From Siphonobacter sp047605205 (GTDB taxonomy: Bacteria; Bacteroidota; Bacteroidia; Cytophagales; Spirosomataceae), in contig JASGGE010000001.1 in the NCBI GenBank assembly GCA_047605205.1, positions 78,352 through 142,351 on the forward strand: a stretch of DNA of 64,000 nucleotides, read 5' to 3'. Shown in pieces: positions 55,925-64,000 of this stretch. Below the pieces are notes generated by a model. That model searched no databases. It saw only the letters and a list, made by a program, of their open reading frames with translations, and was not told the origin of the DNA. Both the position numbers and the translations under genes were made by a program. The stretch's first letter is position 1; the number at the start of each line of letters is the position of its first letter.

Positions 55925-55958
55925 AAAAGTCTGATTAAGCAGGCGGATATAAGGCGGT

Positions 55959-58238
55959 TTATTTCGTTCGGTTTAATTCTGCTACGGTAAACGCTTTAGC
56001 CCGCTTGCTTAAGCGTTTCCGAACCGTAGCAATTTCAGAGGCCTGGATGGTATCTCCATTGTTTTGCCATGATTTCCGAATAAAGTTCAGGAGCTGGGCA
56101 ATGGCTTCGTTAGATAAGGATGCATCGTAGCCAATCCCGGGCATATCTGCTGTAATTTCAGGAGCCTGATAAAGGTGCTTGTTTACCGTTACTGGCCCAG
56201 TTAAACCATACAAAACAATCGATATGAGGTGGTTTTTATTTCCCGTCACCCATTCAGATCGGTTGAGTGGCGGAGCCAATGAAGATACTCCATTGCCATC
56301 TTTCCCGTGGCAGGTCTGGCAAATCGTATTGAATAATTCTGCTCCTTTAGGGTATTGCCTGGTTAATAAAAGGGGGTCTTTCACTGTTCGGGTAAGGGCT
56401 GCATTTTTGTTTGCCACTTTTAAGAGCTGGTAAATAACCAGGTTCGTATCGGGTAGAAAGGTGGCAATTTTCTGCTGAAGAGTTTCCTCCTGATTATAAA
56501 ACGTACTAATAACGGCTGCCGATACATACTGATTATCAGGTTGCCTGAGTAAAACAGCTTTCATCAGCTGATCAGCTTTTACCTCATCAAGCTGACGGAT
56601 TTCTCCGGATAAATAAGCCAGATAGGGCAAAGAAAGCGTATCCTGAACCAAACGCATTAGTTCTGGATGAAGGGTTGTGAGGGTTTGTGAAGTTAGTTGA
56701 TTGGGAAGTACGCCTAACCCCTGCTGACGAAGTGCCCAGATCGGTGATTTCAAAAAAGTAGTTACTTCATCGGGGTGAAGGGAATGCAGCCCTTCCAATG
56801 CCCATAACGCATGCATGCGTTGTAGTGGGTTAGAACTGGATATGGCCACCTGGCGTAAAGTAGGAACTACTTTTAAATCGTGCCGATCAATAAGGGTTTG
56901 CTGGGCATAATCACGTATCCACCCGTTTGAACTTGCCAAAGCGGTTACTAATTGATCCGTTTGTTTGGGAATTGTAACAGTAGAAACCGGATGTGAGCGG
57001 GGTACAATTCGGTAAATCCGGCCGCAGTTTAAAGGCATGGTTAGCTGCCGCTTTGCAATTTGACCTTTCAAATAAGCAGTTAGGTAGGTTTTATGCTGGA
57101 GAATACCCCGGTACATATCCACCACATACAAAGCTCCATCGGGACTATTGCTTATGCTTACGGGTCGGAAGCGTTCATCCGTACTGGCCAGAAATTCTTT
57201 CCCCTGGTAAGCCTGCTTTACCCGACTCCGATACCCTGCCTCTTGCAGCAGGTTTCGCTTGATTAAGTTGGCAGAAGGCTCAGCAACAAAAATATTTAAC
57301 TGATAATCAGGCCCAAACAGGTCTCCCCGGTAAACCGTTGGGCCACAGGCAGCTGTAAAAGTTAGTAAGTGTTTTTCAGCATTCAGGACATCATTCATAT
57401 AACCCCGATTGACTCCGGGTGTTGGGTGGATAGGGTAAACCCGGTTGTCTCTGGTAAGATTTACATTATACCCGGCCACATTATTCTGCTGATGAGCGTT
57501 TCCGGCTCCATAACCTGGAAGGAAATAGTCAGCAATAACGTTTTGAGAGTTGTGGTTATAGTAAAGCCGACCGTCATTATCCTGCGAAATGCCCCATTGG
57601 CCGCGAAAATGCGTTTTTTCTATTAACCAGTGATCCCCTTGTTTACGGTATCTTTTGTCTGATTTAGCGTTGTAAATCCAGTTGTCCAATGCCCGAATTA
57701 AACCGTTGGGCTGATGTTCAACATTTCCACCCTGAGCATAATTGGCATCTACTAAGGTGCGTTTACCCGGCCGATCATTGACAATTTCATAGTACCATAA
57801 GGAAGGGGGTTCTGCTACTAGGACTCCATTTTCAATAAAGCAGATGGCCCGGGGTAGCACCAGCGAATCAAGGAATATTTCCCGTTTATCCATTACTCCA
57901 TCCTGATTCGTATCTGTCAAAATAACGATTTTACCAGTGGGTTTTTCTTCCCCTGTTCCTAATGTATCATTCATGAAACCAGCCATTTCCACTACCCAAA
58001 TTCGCCCTTTGGCATCAAAGCTTATAGTGACAGGGGCTACAACTAAAGGTTCTGCAGCCACTAACTGCACCTGAAAGCCTTCTTCTACCTTCATGTGCTG
58101 AATGGACTGGTCCGCCGGGATAATGTCATCAGAAAGGGGTAGCGGTAAACTCAAATCACGAGAAGGAGCATACTCCTGTATACGTACCCATGTAATACTG
58201 GTTAGGCAGATGAGAAATAGGAATAATGTAAGTTTCAT
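55959..58238 (-). CDS. Membrane-bound dehydrogenase-like protein with HEAT-like region and cytochrome c domain
   Basis: This 759-residue exported protein has a signal peptide (LFLFLICLTSITWV). The N-terminal half (about residues 50-400) is a sorbosone-dehydrogenase-like beta-propeller, with HMKVEEGFQVQLVAAEPLVV, IWVVEMAGFMND and DGALYVVDMYRGILQHK. An alpha-helical, HEAT-like stretch follows (about 420-620), then a haem-binding site CQTCHG near residue 637 and the axial methionine candidate in DMPGIGYDASLS. This architecture (propeller, HEAT, cytochrome c) is common in the PVC/Bacteroidota exported dehydrogenases. The substrate is unknown, probably a sugar or related alcohol. Confidence 0.87.
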   Translation of the reverse strand: MKLTLFLFLICLTSITWVRIQEYAPSRDLSLPLPLSDDIIPADQSIQHMKVEEGFQVQLVAAEPLVVAPVTISFDAKGRIWVVEMAGFMNDTLGTGEEKPTGKIVILTDTNQDGVMDKREIFLDSLVLPRAICFIENGVLVAEPPSLWYYEIVNDRPGKRTLVDANYAQGGNVEHQPNGLIRALDNWIYNAKSDKRYRKQGDHWLIEKTHFRGQWGISQDNDGRLYYNHNSQNVIADYFLPGYGAGNAHQQNNVAGYNVNLTRDNRVYPIHPTPGVNRGYMNDVLNAEKHLLTFTAACGPTVYRGDLFGPDYQLNIFVAEPSANLIKRNLLQEAGYRSRVKQAYQGKEFLASTDERFRPVSISNSPDGALYVVDMYRGILQHKTYLTAYLKGQIAKRQLTMPLNCGRIYRIVPRSHPVSTVTIPKQTDQLVTALASSNGWIRDYAQQTLIDRHDLKVVPTLRQVAISSSNPLQRMHALWALEGLHSLHPDEVTTFLKSPIWALRQQGLGVLPNQLTSQTLTTLHPELMRLVQDTLSLPYLAYLSGEIRQLDEVKADQLMKAVLLRQPDNQYVSAAVISTFYNQEETLQQKIATFLPDTNLVIYQLLKVANKNAALTRTVKDPLLLTRQYPKGAELFNTICQTCHGKDGNGVSSLAPPLNRSEWVTGNKNHLISIVLYGLTGPVTVNKHLYQAPEITADMPGIGYDASLSNEAIAQLLNFIRKSWQNNGDTIQASEIATVRKRLSKRAKAFTVAELNRTK

Positions 58239-58880
58239 GCGGCACTAGAGGTCAAAAAGGGCTCGTGGTAATAAGGGCAAGAATCCTGCGAAAATACCAA
58301 ATATTATAATAGAATTCACTCAAATAGATCCGCCTTATATAACCTCACTTGTTAGTAAGACGAAATACTAGTCAGCCATCCCTGGTATTTCTTAAAAATT
58401 AGATAGACGAAGGGTGCTGTGTGCATGCCTGCTATAAAACAAGACTTATGCATAGGGGCTAATATAGGTTTTTCTGCTAAGTTTATGTTTTATGGTTAAA
58501 TAATTGATATTCAGAATATTACCTGGTTGATTTTAAATTTTGATACCATGTATTTGTTGCCTTATCTTGTTTGCTAGGTACACTTGAAATCAGATTGTAT
58601 TATCATGTTACTAAATTGATTTTCAGAAAATTAATATACTTTACCACGGTTAAATAACGGATTTATTATTACTGAGATTTCGCCAGAGCTTACTACAAAC
58701 CGAGTGGGGCATATTTACAGAAATGTCAGGAAGAACCGGTACGTGTTTTTTTGTAAATGGGGGAAGCTCCGCAAGAAAAAACGTTTTTAAAGCATTATTT
58801 ACATTTATTAAATGTCCAATTAATAAATGTAAAATTGTATTTTTAAAGCGGACTTACACTGATTTACCTCATAAGAAAAA
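58239..58880. other. AT-rich gap before the serine recombinase
   Basis: No gene is supported in these 642 bases. Base composition is AT-rich and no inverted repeat long enough to be a recombination site was found by eye. Confidence 0.4.
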
Positions 58881-58883
58881 GTG

Positions 58884-59555
58884 ATGCTTGGGTTATATGT
58901 GGCTTATTTTCGGGTATCTACGCAAAAACAGGGACGATCTGGACTTGGATTGGAGGCTCAGCGAACGGCTGTTTCTTCTTTTCTTGGAAATCGTGGACAG
59001 ATGATTGCTGAGTTTACCGATATTGAATCTGGTAAGAAAGCAGACCGCCCCCAACTCAAAGCAGCTATAGAATACTGTAAACAATATCGAGCTATTTTAT
59101 TAATTGCTAAACTTGACCGACTCACCCGGAATGTGGCCTTTATTTTTACCCTGCGGGATTCAGGCGTGGAATTTGTGTGTGCCGATATGCCAGAAGCCAA
59201 TACCTTAACCATTGGAATTATGGCAACGATGGCTCAGTATGAAAGAGAACTTATTGCGGATCGAACCAAAAAAGCGTTGGCAGAGAAAAAACGGCAAGGA
59301 GTGAAATTGGGTAACCCGGCAAACTTAACTCCTGAGACAATTGAAAAAAGTCGGCGGATTCGACAGATTAATGCGAGGGAACACGAGAATAACCGCCGGG
59401 CTGGTGTACTCGCTCAGTCTTTACGACAAAGTGGCAATACCTGGACTCGTATCGCCGAGATTCTTAATCAAAATGGCTTTCGAACCCGACGTGGGAAAAC
59501 CTTTCAGGCTATACAGGTACAACGTGTAGTACGCTTACTTGAGCATCTCTCCTAA
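58884..59555 (+). CDS. Small serine recombinase (resolvase/invertase family)
   Basis: The start is set at the ATG at 58884; the GTG at 58881 gives one more residue. The 223-residue protein has the catalytic serine in VAYFRVSTQKQGRSGLGLEAQ, the arginine-rich active-site phrase LLIAKLDRLTRNVAFIF and the helix-E linker MAQYERELIADRTKKAL. A C-terminal helix-turn-helix follows (NTWTRIAEILNQNGFRTRRGKTF and QAIQVQRVVRLL), as in the short-form resolvases found in Bacteroidota genomes. It can catalyse site-specific recombination. It stands alone between long AT-rich gaps, with no transposase, integration site or invertible segment recognised. Confidence 0.9.
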   Translation: MLGLYVAYFRVSTQKQGRSGLGLEAQRTAVSSFLGNRGQMIAEFTDIESGKKADRPQLKAAIEYCKQYRAILLIAKLDRLTRNVAFIFTLRDSGVEFVCADMPEANTLTIGIMATMAQYERELIADRTKKALAEKKRQGVKLGNPANLTPETIEKSRRIRQINAREHENNRRAGVLAQSLRQSGNTWTRIAEILNQNGFRTRRGKTFQAIQVQRVVRLLEHLS

Positions 59556-59935
59556 GCTCGGAGCCAGAAAAAGATTTACATTGGTAATATTTGGTACACA
59601 ATGCCGATGAAATTGAGCAGGTAGTTATTAAGACGGTTAATCAAACACTCGTATTGATTCAGGACCTACCCTGATTACGTATAGTTAATACCGTTTTATG
59701 TCCTGCCGTGACTCGTAATGGCCTGGTGCGGATGTTAAAGGGAACTAGTTCAGAAAAACGAAGAGCTCGCATTGTTTCAGAATAATGATATGCCTGCTCA
59801 AGTGAAGTTCCCTAAAGGGATATAATTTGTTAATTTTATCAGGGCTGAATGGCAAAAAGGGAAGGATAAAAACATGGAAATAAGGAGTTGTTGAATGACT
59901 TTTAAGTATGTTCGTACACTTTTAATAAAAGTTCT
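59556..59935. other. Gap downstream of the recombinase, with a small inverted repeat
   Basis: No gene is supported. An 8-bp inverted repeat, AGGGAACT (59739-59746) and AGTTCCCT (59806-59813), lies in this gap. It might be a remnant of a recombination site, but it is too short to be decisive. An open stretch at about 59672-59790 has a protein-like feel, but no start. Confidence 0.35.
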
Positions 59936-60820
59936 ATGCGTGAATTGCCACCTCATAAGGCGAAAAAGGGAGAAAAAACAACACTAATTGGTATTGGGGT
60001 AAATATTGGGCTGGTTATTGTAAAGGGGTTGGCCGGTTGGCTAGGGCATTCTTATGCCTTAGTGGCTGATGCAATGGAGTCAGCAACGGATATTGTGACT
60101 TCTCTGTTTGTTTTTCTGGGCTTGCGAGTGGCGGCTCGAAAACCAGACGAAAACCATCCTTATGGTCATGGAAAAGCGGAAGCTCTGGCTGCTATTGTCG
60201 TATCACTTGCTTTGTTATCAGTTGCTATTTTGATTGCAGTTCAAAGTATTCAGAACATACAGGTACCCCATAAAACGCCTGCCCCTTTTACGTTGATTGT
60301 ACTGGCAGGAGTAGTTTTGGTAAAAGAAGTATTATTCAGGCGAATCGCTAAAGTAGGGGAAGAAGTGGAAAGTAACGCAGTCAAAGCCGATGCTTGGCAC
60401 CAGCGAAGTGACGCTATTACTTCCTTAACTGCTTTTGTGGGAATTGTTATTGCTCTGATTGGTGGGCCAGGTTATGAAAGTGCCGATGATTGGGCTGCAT
60501 TACTGGCTTCTCTCGTGATTGTCTATAATGCCTATCATATTTTCCGCCCTCCGTTTGGCGAATTAATGGACGAGTCCCCGACGGGAAACTGGCGAGACGA
60601 AATAGAAACCATAGCATCAACAGTACCCGGAGTAAGGCGAATTGAAAAATGCTTTGTTCGTAAAACAGGATTCGATTATTTCGTGGATCTACACGTAGAA
60701 GTAAACGGAGATTTGACCGTTCGGGAGGGGCATGCCATTGCTCATGCAGTTAAAGAGGCAATTATTAAAGCTAAACCAGCCGTGTATGATGTTTTGATTC
60801 ATATTGAACCAGCTGACTAA
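59936..60820 (+). CDS. Cation diffusion facilitator (CDF) metal transporter
   Basis: This 294-residue protein has six hydrophobic segments and the CDF metal-site signature: ALVADAMESATDIVTSLFVFLG in helix 2 (Asp/Glu pair), HPYGHGKAEALAAIVVS, and AVKADAWHQRSDAITSLTAF with Asp/His in helix 5. The C-terminal cytoplasmic domain (ETIASTVPGVRRIEKCFVRKTG, VDLHVEVNGDLTVREGHAIAH) binds metal in the family. It exports divalent metal, probably Zn(II), Co(II) or Mn(II), in exchange for protons. It stands alone and is convergent with the sugar isomerase-like gene. Specificity cannot be deduced from the motifs. Confidence 0.93.
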   Translation: MRELPPHKAKKGEKTTLIGIGVNIGLVIVKGLAGWLGHSYALVADAMESATDIVTSLFVFLGLRVAARKPDENHPYGHGKAEALAAIVVSLALLSVAILIAVQSIQNIQVPHKTPAPFTLIVLAGVVLVKEVLFRRIAKVGEEVESNAVKADAWHQRSDAITSLTAFVGIVIALIGGPGYESADDWAALLASLVIVYNAYHIFRPPFGELMDESPTGNWRDEIETIASTVPGVRRIEKCFVRKTGFDYFVDLHVEVNGDLTVREGHAIAHAVKEAIIKAKPAVYDVLIHIEPAD

Positions 60821-60823
60821 AAA

Positions 60824-60864
60824 AAAAAGAGAGACCTTTCGGATAATGAAAGGTCTCTCTTTTT
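60824..60864. terminator. Bidirectional terminator between convergent genes
   Basis: A 17-bp stem (aaaaagagagacctttc at 60824-60840, pairing with 60848-60864) has a 7-nt loop, an A run on the left and a T run on the right. It serves the CDF gene and the convergent sugar isomerase-like gene. Confidence 0.9.
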
Positions 60865-60873
60865 TGTCGATTT

Positions 60874-61743
60874 TTAAACACGCAGTTTTTTCATATACTC
60901 CGCATCATTTTTCAAGCTAACCAGCGATGATTCTGGATATTCTTCCTGTTCAACCAGGAAATACTTGATTTTACTGTTATCAATAACGGAGCGAAGTACC
61001 TTTTTGAAATCAACAGAACCTTTCCCAATATCGTTTTGTGCAGGCTTCCCATCCTTCACCGTATAGTCTTTAATATGGCATAATTCATAACGTTTTCCAT
61101 ATTTTTTCAGATGCTCAGCGGTATTAACACCAGCTACATCAATCCAGCACAAATCCAGTTCAAACATGACATTTTCAGGATCAGTATTGGCAAGTAAATA
61201 TTCCTGCGGGAGTTTCCCTTCGAGTGGGCGGAACGAATAATCGTGATTATGATAGCCAAATTTCAAGCCGGCTTTTTTCACTTCTTCACCTACCCGGTTA
61301 AAATCATCCGCAATTTTTTTCCAGGTATCCCAGCTTTTCTGAGCACCAATATAAGGACAAAGGAGATACTTTAATCCGGCTCCTTTTGCCATTTCAATGT
61401 AGGTTTTTAGTTTATCAGGACTGGTTGATGCTCCGTGGAAATCAAAATGAGTACTGATCATCTTTACGCCGATACCATCGAGAAAGGTTTTCATTTCCTT
61501 CGGTTCCAGTCCCCACAAAAAGCCTTTTGCTCCGCTGTAGCTTTCAAATTGTTTATACCCCATTTGGGCAAGCTGGGTCATATAACCTTTGGGATCTTTG
61601 CCGAGTACATCCCGAATACTATACAGCTGAACGCCAAAAGGATCAATTGTTTTGGCAGGTTTTGCCCAAAGCTGAGCTTGTTGCAGGCTAAGGGCACCGG
61701 CAGTTACCAAGCCAGATTGTTTCAAGAAACTACGTCTGTTCAT
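60874..61743 (-). CDS. Tat-exported sugar phosphate isomerase/epimerase-like protein
   Basis: The start is the ATG at 61743, which opens with the Tat signal MNRRSFLKQSGLVTAGA; the in-frame extension to 61833 is not supported. The 289-residue product is a xylose-isomerase-like TIM barrel: FGVQLYSIRDVL, ISTHFDFHG, KFGYHNHDYSFRPL with a histidine ligand, MFELDLCWIDVAG with the Asp/Glu metal site, YELCHIKDYT and YFLVEQEEYPES at the end. Such proteins bind a divalent metal and act on sugars, but the exported group in Bacteroidota has no settled substrate. It sits convergent with the CDF gene. Confidence 0.9.
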   Translation of the reverse strand: MNRRSFLKQSGLVTAGALSLQQAQLWAKPAKTIDPFGVQLYSIRDVLGKDPKGYMTQLAQMGYKQFESYSGAKGFLWGLEPKEMKTFLDGIGVKMISTHFDFHGASTSPDKLKTYIEMAKGAGLKYLLCPYIGAQKSWDTWKKIADDFNRVGEEVKKAGLKFGYHNHDYSFRPLEGKLPQEYLLANTDPENVMFELDLCWIDVAGVNTAEHLKKYGKRYELCHIKDYTVKDGKPAQNDIGKGSVDFKKVLRSVIDNSKIKYFLVEQEEYPESSLVSLKNDAEYMKKLRV

Positions 61744-62543
61744 AGTAAAAATAAATGAAGTTGAAATGTCGCGTTGTGCGATTATATGGAATGAAAATTG
61801 GGTGTCGGTTTCAAGGAAAAAGTTTAAAATCACAGTCAGTTTGTCCTGATCTAGGAATTGCTGACTGGCAAATTAAACGAAAGAAAACCGTTGAGAAGCG
61901 ATTCTCGCTCAATTATATTCTACTTTAAGCTATTTTAACGGAATGAACGATTAGGAAAGGGGCAGCCAGGTGCTTGATTGATCGGTGTTGGCGAATAGAA
62001 GTAGGTGAACCAATTACGTATATTATCGTGTCCGATGGGCAGATCTGCCAATAACCAGCCGCATTATTTACAAGAACTCAAAATATTTACAAAAGAAGTA
62101 CGGCTCGGGAAATAGCAGTAAATCAGGCTCGCCTATTTTTACAGTTATTTTCCTGAAAACGTAAATAGGTTTGATCAAAAAGAATACTTTAAAGATAAGG
62201 TTAACCGTAAACACTTTTATATTGGACGTTAAATTTCAATGTAGTTATTAGGTCGGTTTATTGTATTGACAACTGATAAATTATTGACAACTAAGTTTCA
62301 AAAATTTTCCTTCAGAAGTACTCGAAATGCAATATTCTTTCGTGCGTAGACAGACTGGATAAACAGTATAATGTGCTATTTAAAAATAGCATTCCTTTCC
62401 AAGTTTTATTTTAAGTAACTATTAAGTATATACGTAAAAAGAAAGCCTTTATATTATATAATAGAAATTAGCACTAACTTAAGTAAATGCCTTAAATTAG
62501 TAAAGACCTGGCTTCGCGTATCGACTAAAGGTATTAAAATACC
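61744..62543. other. AT-rich gap without genes
   Basis: No protein-like ORF, RNA gene or repeat was recognised in these 800 bases. It contains the promoter of the Tat-exported protein at its left end. Confidence 0.45.
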
Positions 62544-62885
62544 TTAGGCCGTTTGAGAAATAAAAGTTGGTTCTAATTGTTGAAGGTTTTGAGTAGCTGC
62601 GGTTGATCGCTGGTTGGTAAATGGGCCAGGGAAACCTTTACAGGAAATAATACGAATTTCCTGAGGAGTTACTTCATAGATTAAACGATGATCTTTATCA
62701 ATATACCGAGACCATACTCCTTTAATAGGTAACGCTTCCGGGCGGCCTTTCCCATCATAAGGAATAAGCTGAATAATGCGAAGTAATTCGCTGATTCGGA
62801 AAAAGTTTTTCTTGTCGCAAGAGGCCCATGTCATAAAATCGTCATAGGCGTTTTGATCAAACACGAGTTTTCGCTTTAGACTCAT
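62544..62885 (-). CDS. Txe/YoeB-like toxin, C-terminal catalytic residues replaced
   Basis: The start is the ATG at 62885 (MSLKRKLVFDQNAYDDF); an upstream in-frame ATG at 62924 would add 13 residues without conservation. The 113-residue protein matches the YoeB/Txe ribosome-dependent mRNase: AYDDFMTWASCDKKNFFRI, PYDGKGRPEALPIKGVWSR, DKDHRLIYEVTPQEIRIISCKG. By alignment, the catalytic Glu (E50, YoeB Glu46) and Arg (R67, YoeB Arg65) are kept. The terminal His-Tyr of the family (YoeB H83/Y84) is replaced by FP, and a 27-residue tail follows. No YefM/Axe antitoxin is visible on either side. This suggests an orphan, probably inactive copy; the tail may come from DNA that was joined to the gene. 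Confidence 0.8.
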   Translation of the reverse strand: MSLKRKLVFDQNAYDDFMTWASCDKKNFFRISELLRIIQLIPYDGKGRPEALPIKGVWSRYIDKDHRLIYEVTPQEIRIISCKGFPGPFTNQRSTAATQNLQQLEPTFISQTA

Positions 62886-62924
62886 ATACAAGGTATAGGG
62901 TTTTAATGAGATAAAAAAAGACAA

Positions 62925-64000
62925 TCAATAATCCTTATTCTCATCAGCCAATGAGTTATAATAAGACTATGGGGTGCCTATTGCATTAACTAATACAATA
63001 GGCGGTAAAGTTCCTCAAATTTACAAAAAAAGCTAACGCTTTGAGAAAAATAGATCTGAAAAATTACACTATGTATTGGGCCAGTTCAAGTGGTCGTCTA
63101 CATGACATTACCGCTAACCGCCCTCGTGCCCAGGTATAAGTCAGACACTTTTAATTTAGTGTTTATTAATAGAATTTTTATGATATAAAACAGAAAAATT
63201 TAAGTTGTATGTATTTATATCAGCAATATTCTGCTCGTAAATATTGATACTTGGTATGATCGTGAAAATTTACTTCATTTCTAACTATAAGAATCAGTTA
63301 ATTACTTTATATTTTGTCAAATACCCGTTAGTTGACCGATTAGATAAAGTAGAAGGTAGTGAATTAATATTGAGTGGTTTTGCATTGCCTTGATTTACCT
63401 TCAATTCCTTTCCGGTTAATTATCAGGTTGGTATCGTCTGGTTAATCGGAGCTGGTCTACTGGTTTAGTATCAAAAAATACCTTTCCAAAAGCACTTGAA
63501 AGAGGGCTTGCGTCAGGTTACGTTTGTGCATCGATTAACCTTTGTGACTCTATTTCTATACGCAGTTTTTCAACCCGACCATACTGATGCCGGAATTTAT
63601 CATTTGCCTTCCAGGTTTAGGAAATTTACATGGCAGACTGGCTTTAATTTCAGTTTTTTTTGTCATTCCTACTCTTCACCTGCATTCTAAAGTCGCTAGT
63701 TATTCGTTTATGAACTAGGTTATTATCTGATAAGCCATCTGGTGATCAATCGTTTTTAATATTACTTAAAGCGTTAACGTATAGAAATAAGAGTACTCAT
63801 AACAACTATCATACTCCTTATAAAACGGAAGAAAGCCTAAGCATTTACAGACCACGAGTTCAGCCCATCGAGCAAAATTGTTATGAAGAACAACTCTGCT
63901 ATCCGAACTTAGAGCTAAGCGAATTGAAGCGGCTGATTAGTAGATAGTCTGTTATTAGCCTCCTGAATACGAAAGGGGACCACTGACTAAAATGATCCCC
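62925..64000. other. Gene-poor right end, with weak open stretches
   Basis: No convincing gene is present in these 1,076 bases. A TTG-started ORF (63496-63690) has no recognisable features. An open frame at about 63759-63947 reads SIYRPRVQPIEQNCY-like residues with no start codon and could be a broken gene. The antitoxin expected for the YoeB-like toxin is not found. A possible hairpin (ggggacca at 63975-63982, tgatcccc at 63993-64000, one G-T pair) lies at the window edge. Confidence 0.35.

Noticed and set aside
63496..63690. A 64-codon ORF near the right end
   Set aside because: TTG start, no recognisable motif, unusual composition, no neighbouring gene context.
1..64000. CRISPR arrays, tRNA or rRNA genes and insertion sequences
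   Set aside because: No regular spaced repeats, no cloverleaf or rRNA-like stretch and no transposase were seen by eye, although small RNA genes can be missed without a search tool.

Overview
The window reads as a chromosomal segment of a Bacteroidota bacterium, most likely order Cytophagales (Spirosoma/Siphonobacter-like; the rank is inference). The support is a SusC/SusD pair, carboxypeptidase-regulatory-like plugs on TonB receptors, a BatA/DUF58/DUF4175 cluster, GH127 and GH29 enzymes, many exported proteins, AT-rich intergenic DNA and weak Shine-Dalgarno signals. No rRNA, tRNA or CRISPR array was recognised by eye.

Layout. 1-5733: the 3' part of a DUF58-BatA-DUF4175 type membrane operon, with every junction overlapping or 2 nt apart. 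5734-6746: a gap holding a decayed ROK-family sugar kinase/regulator fragment. 6747-11567: a SusC/SusD outer-membrane uptake pair. 11683-17678 (minus): nicotinate phosphoribosyltransferase, a UPF1-like helicase, an alkaline-phosphatase-family enzyme and a PepSY membrane protein. The PepSY gene belongs to an iron/siderophore operon (PepSY, Fes-like esterase, TonB siderophore receptor; 16494-21215 minus) that faces a PchR-like AraC regulator (21390-22376). 22891-25662: M14-like metallopeptidase. 25907-28075: modABC molybdate importer. 28089-29321: class C beta-lactamase-fold hydrolase. 29327-36193: an AraC regulator divergent from a TolC-RND-adaptor efflux operon. 36639-37673: aldo/keto reductase broken by one stop codon. 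37728-38804: MRJP/yellow-like protein. 39108-43287: a hydroxyproline-catabolism cluster (AraC; deaminase; epimerase; FAD dehydrogenase), followed by a DUF885 peptidase. 45529-50261 (minus): two translationally coupled GH127-type arabinofuranosidases. 50522-53241: APC permease and acyltransferase. 53427-54800: GH29 fucosidase. 55469-58238: DUF486 membrane protein and a cytochrome-c/propeller protein. 58881-64000: gene-poor end with a solitary serine recombinase, a CDF metal transporter, a Tat-exported sugar isomerase-like protein and an orphan YoeB-like toxin that lacks its catalytic C-terminus.

Themes. The window mixes nutrient capture (glycans, siderophore iron, molybdate, hydroxyproline), envelope export (RND pump) and several signs of gene decay: the ROK remnant, the nonsense-interrupted reductase, a possible aldehyde-dehydrogenase scar beside the hydroxyproline genes and the damaged toxin. 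I did not find a clearly new multi-gene system. The best leads are the decay events, the hydroxyproline cluster with its missing last step, and the operator-like dyads in front of the siderophore and efflux operons.
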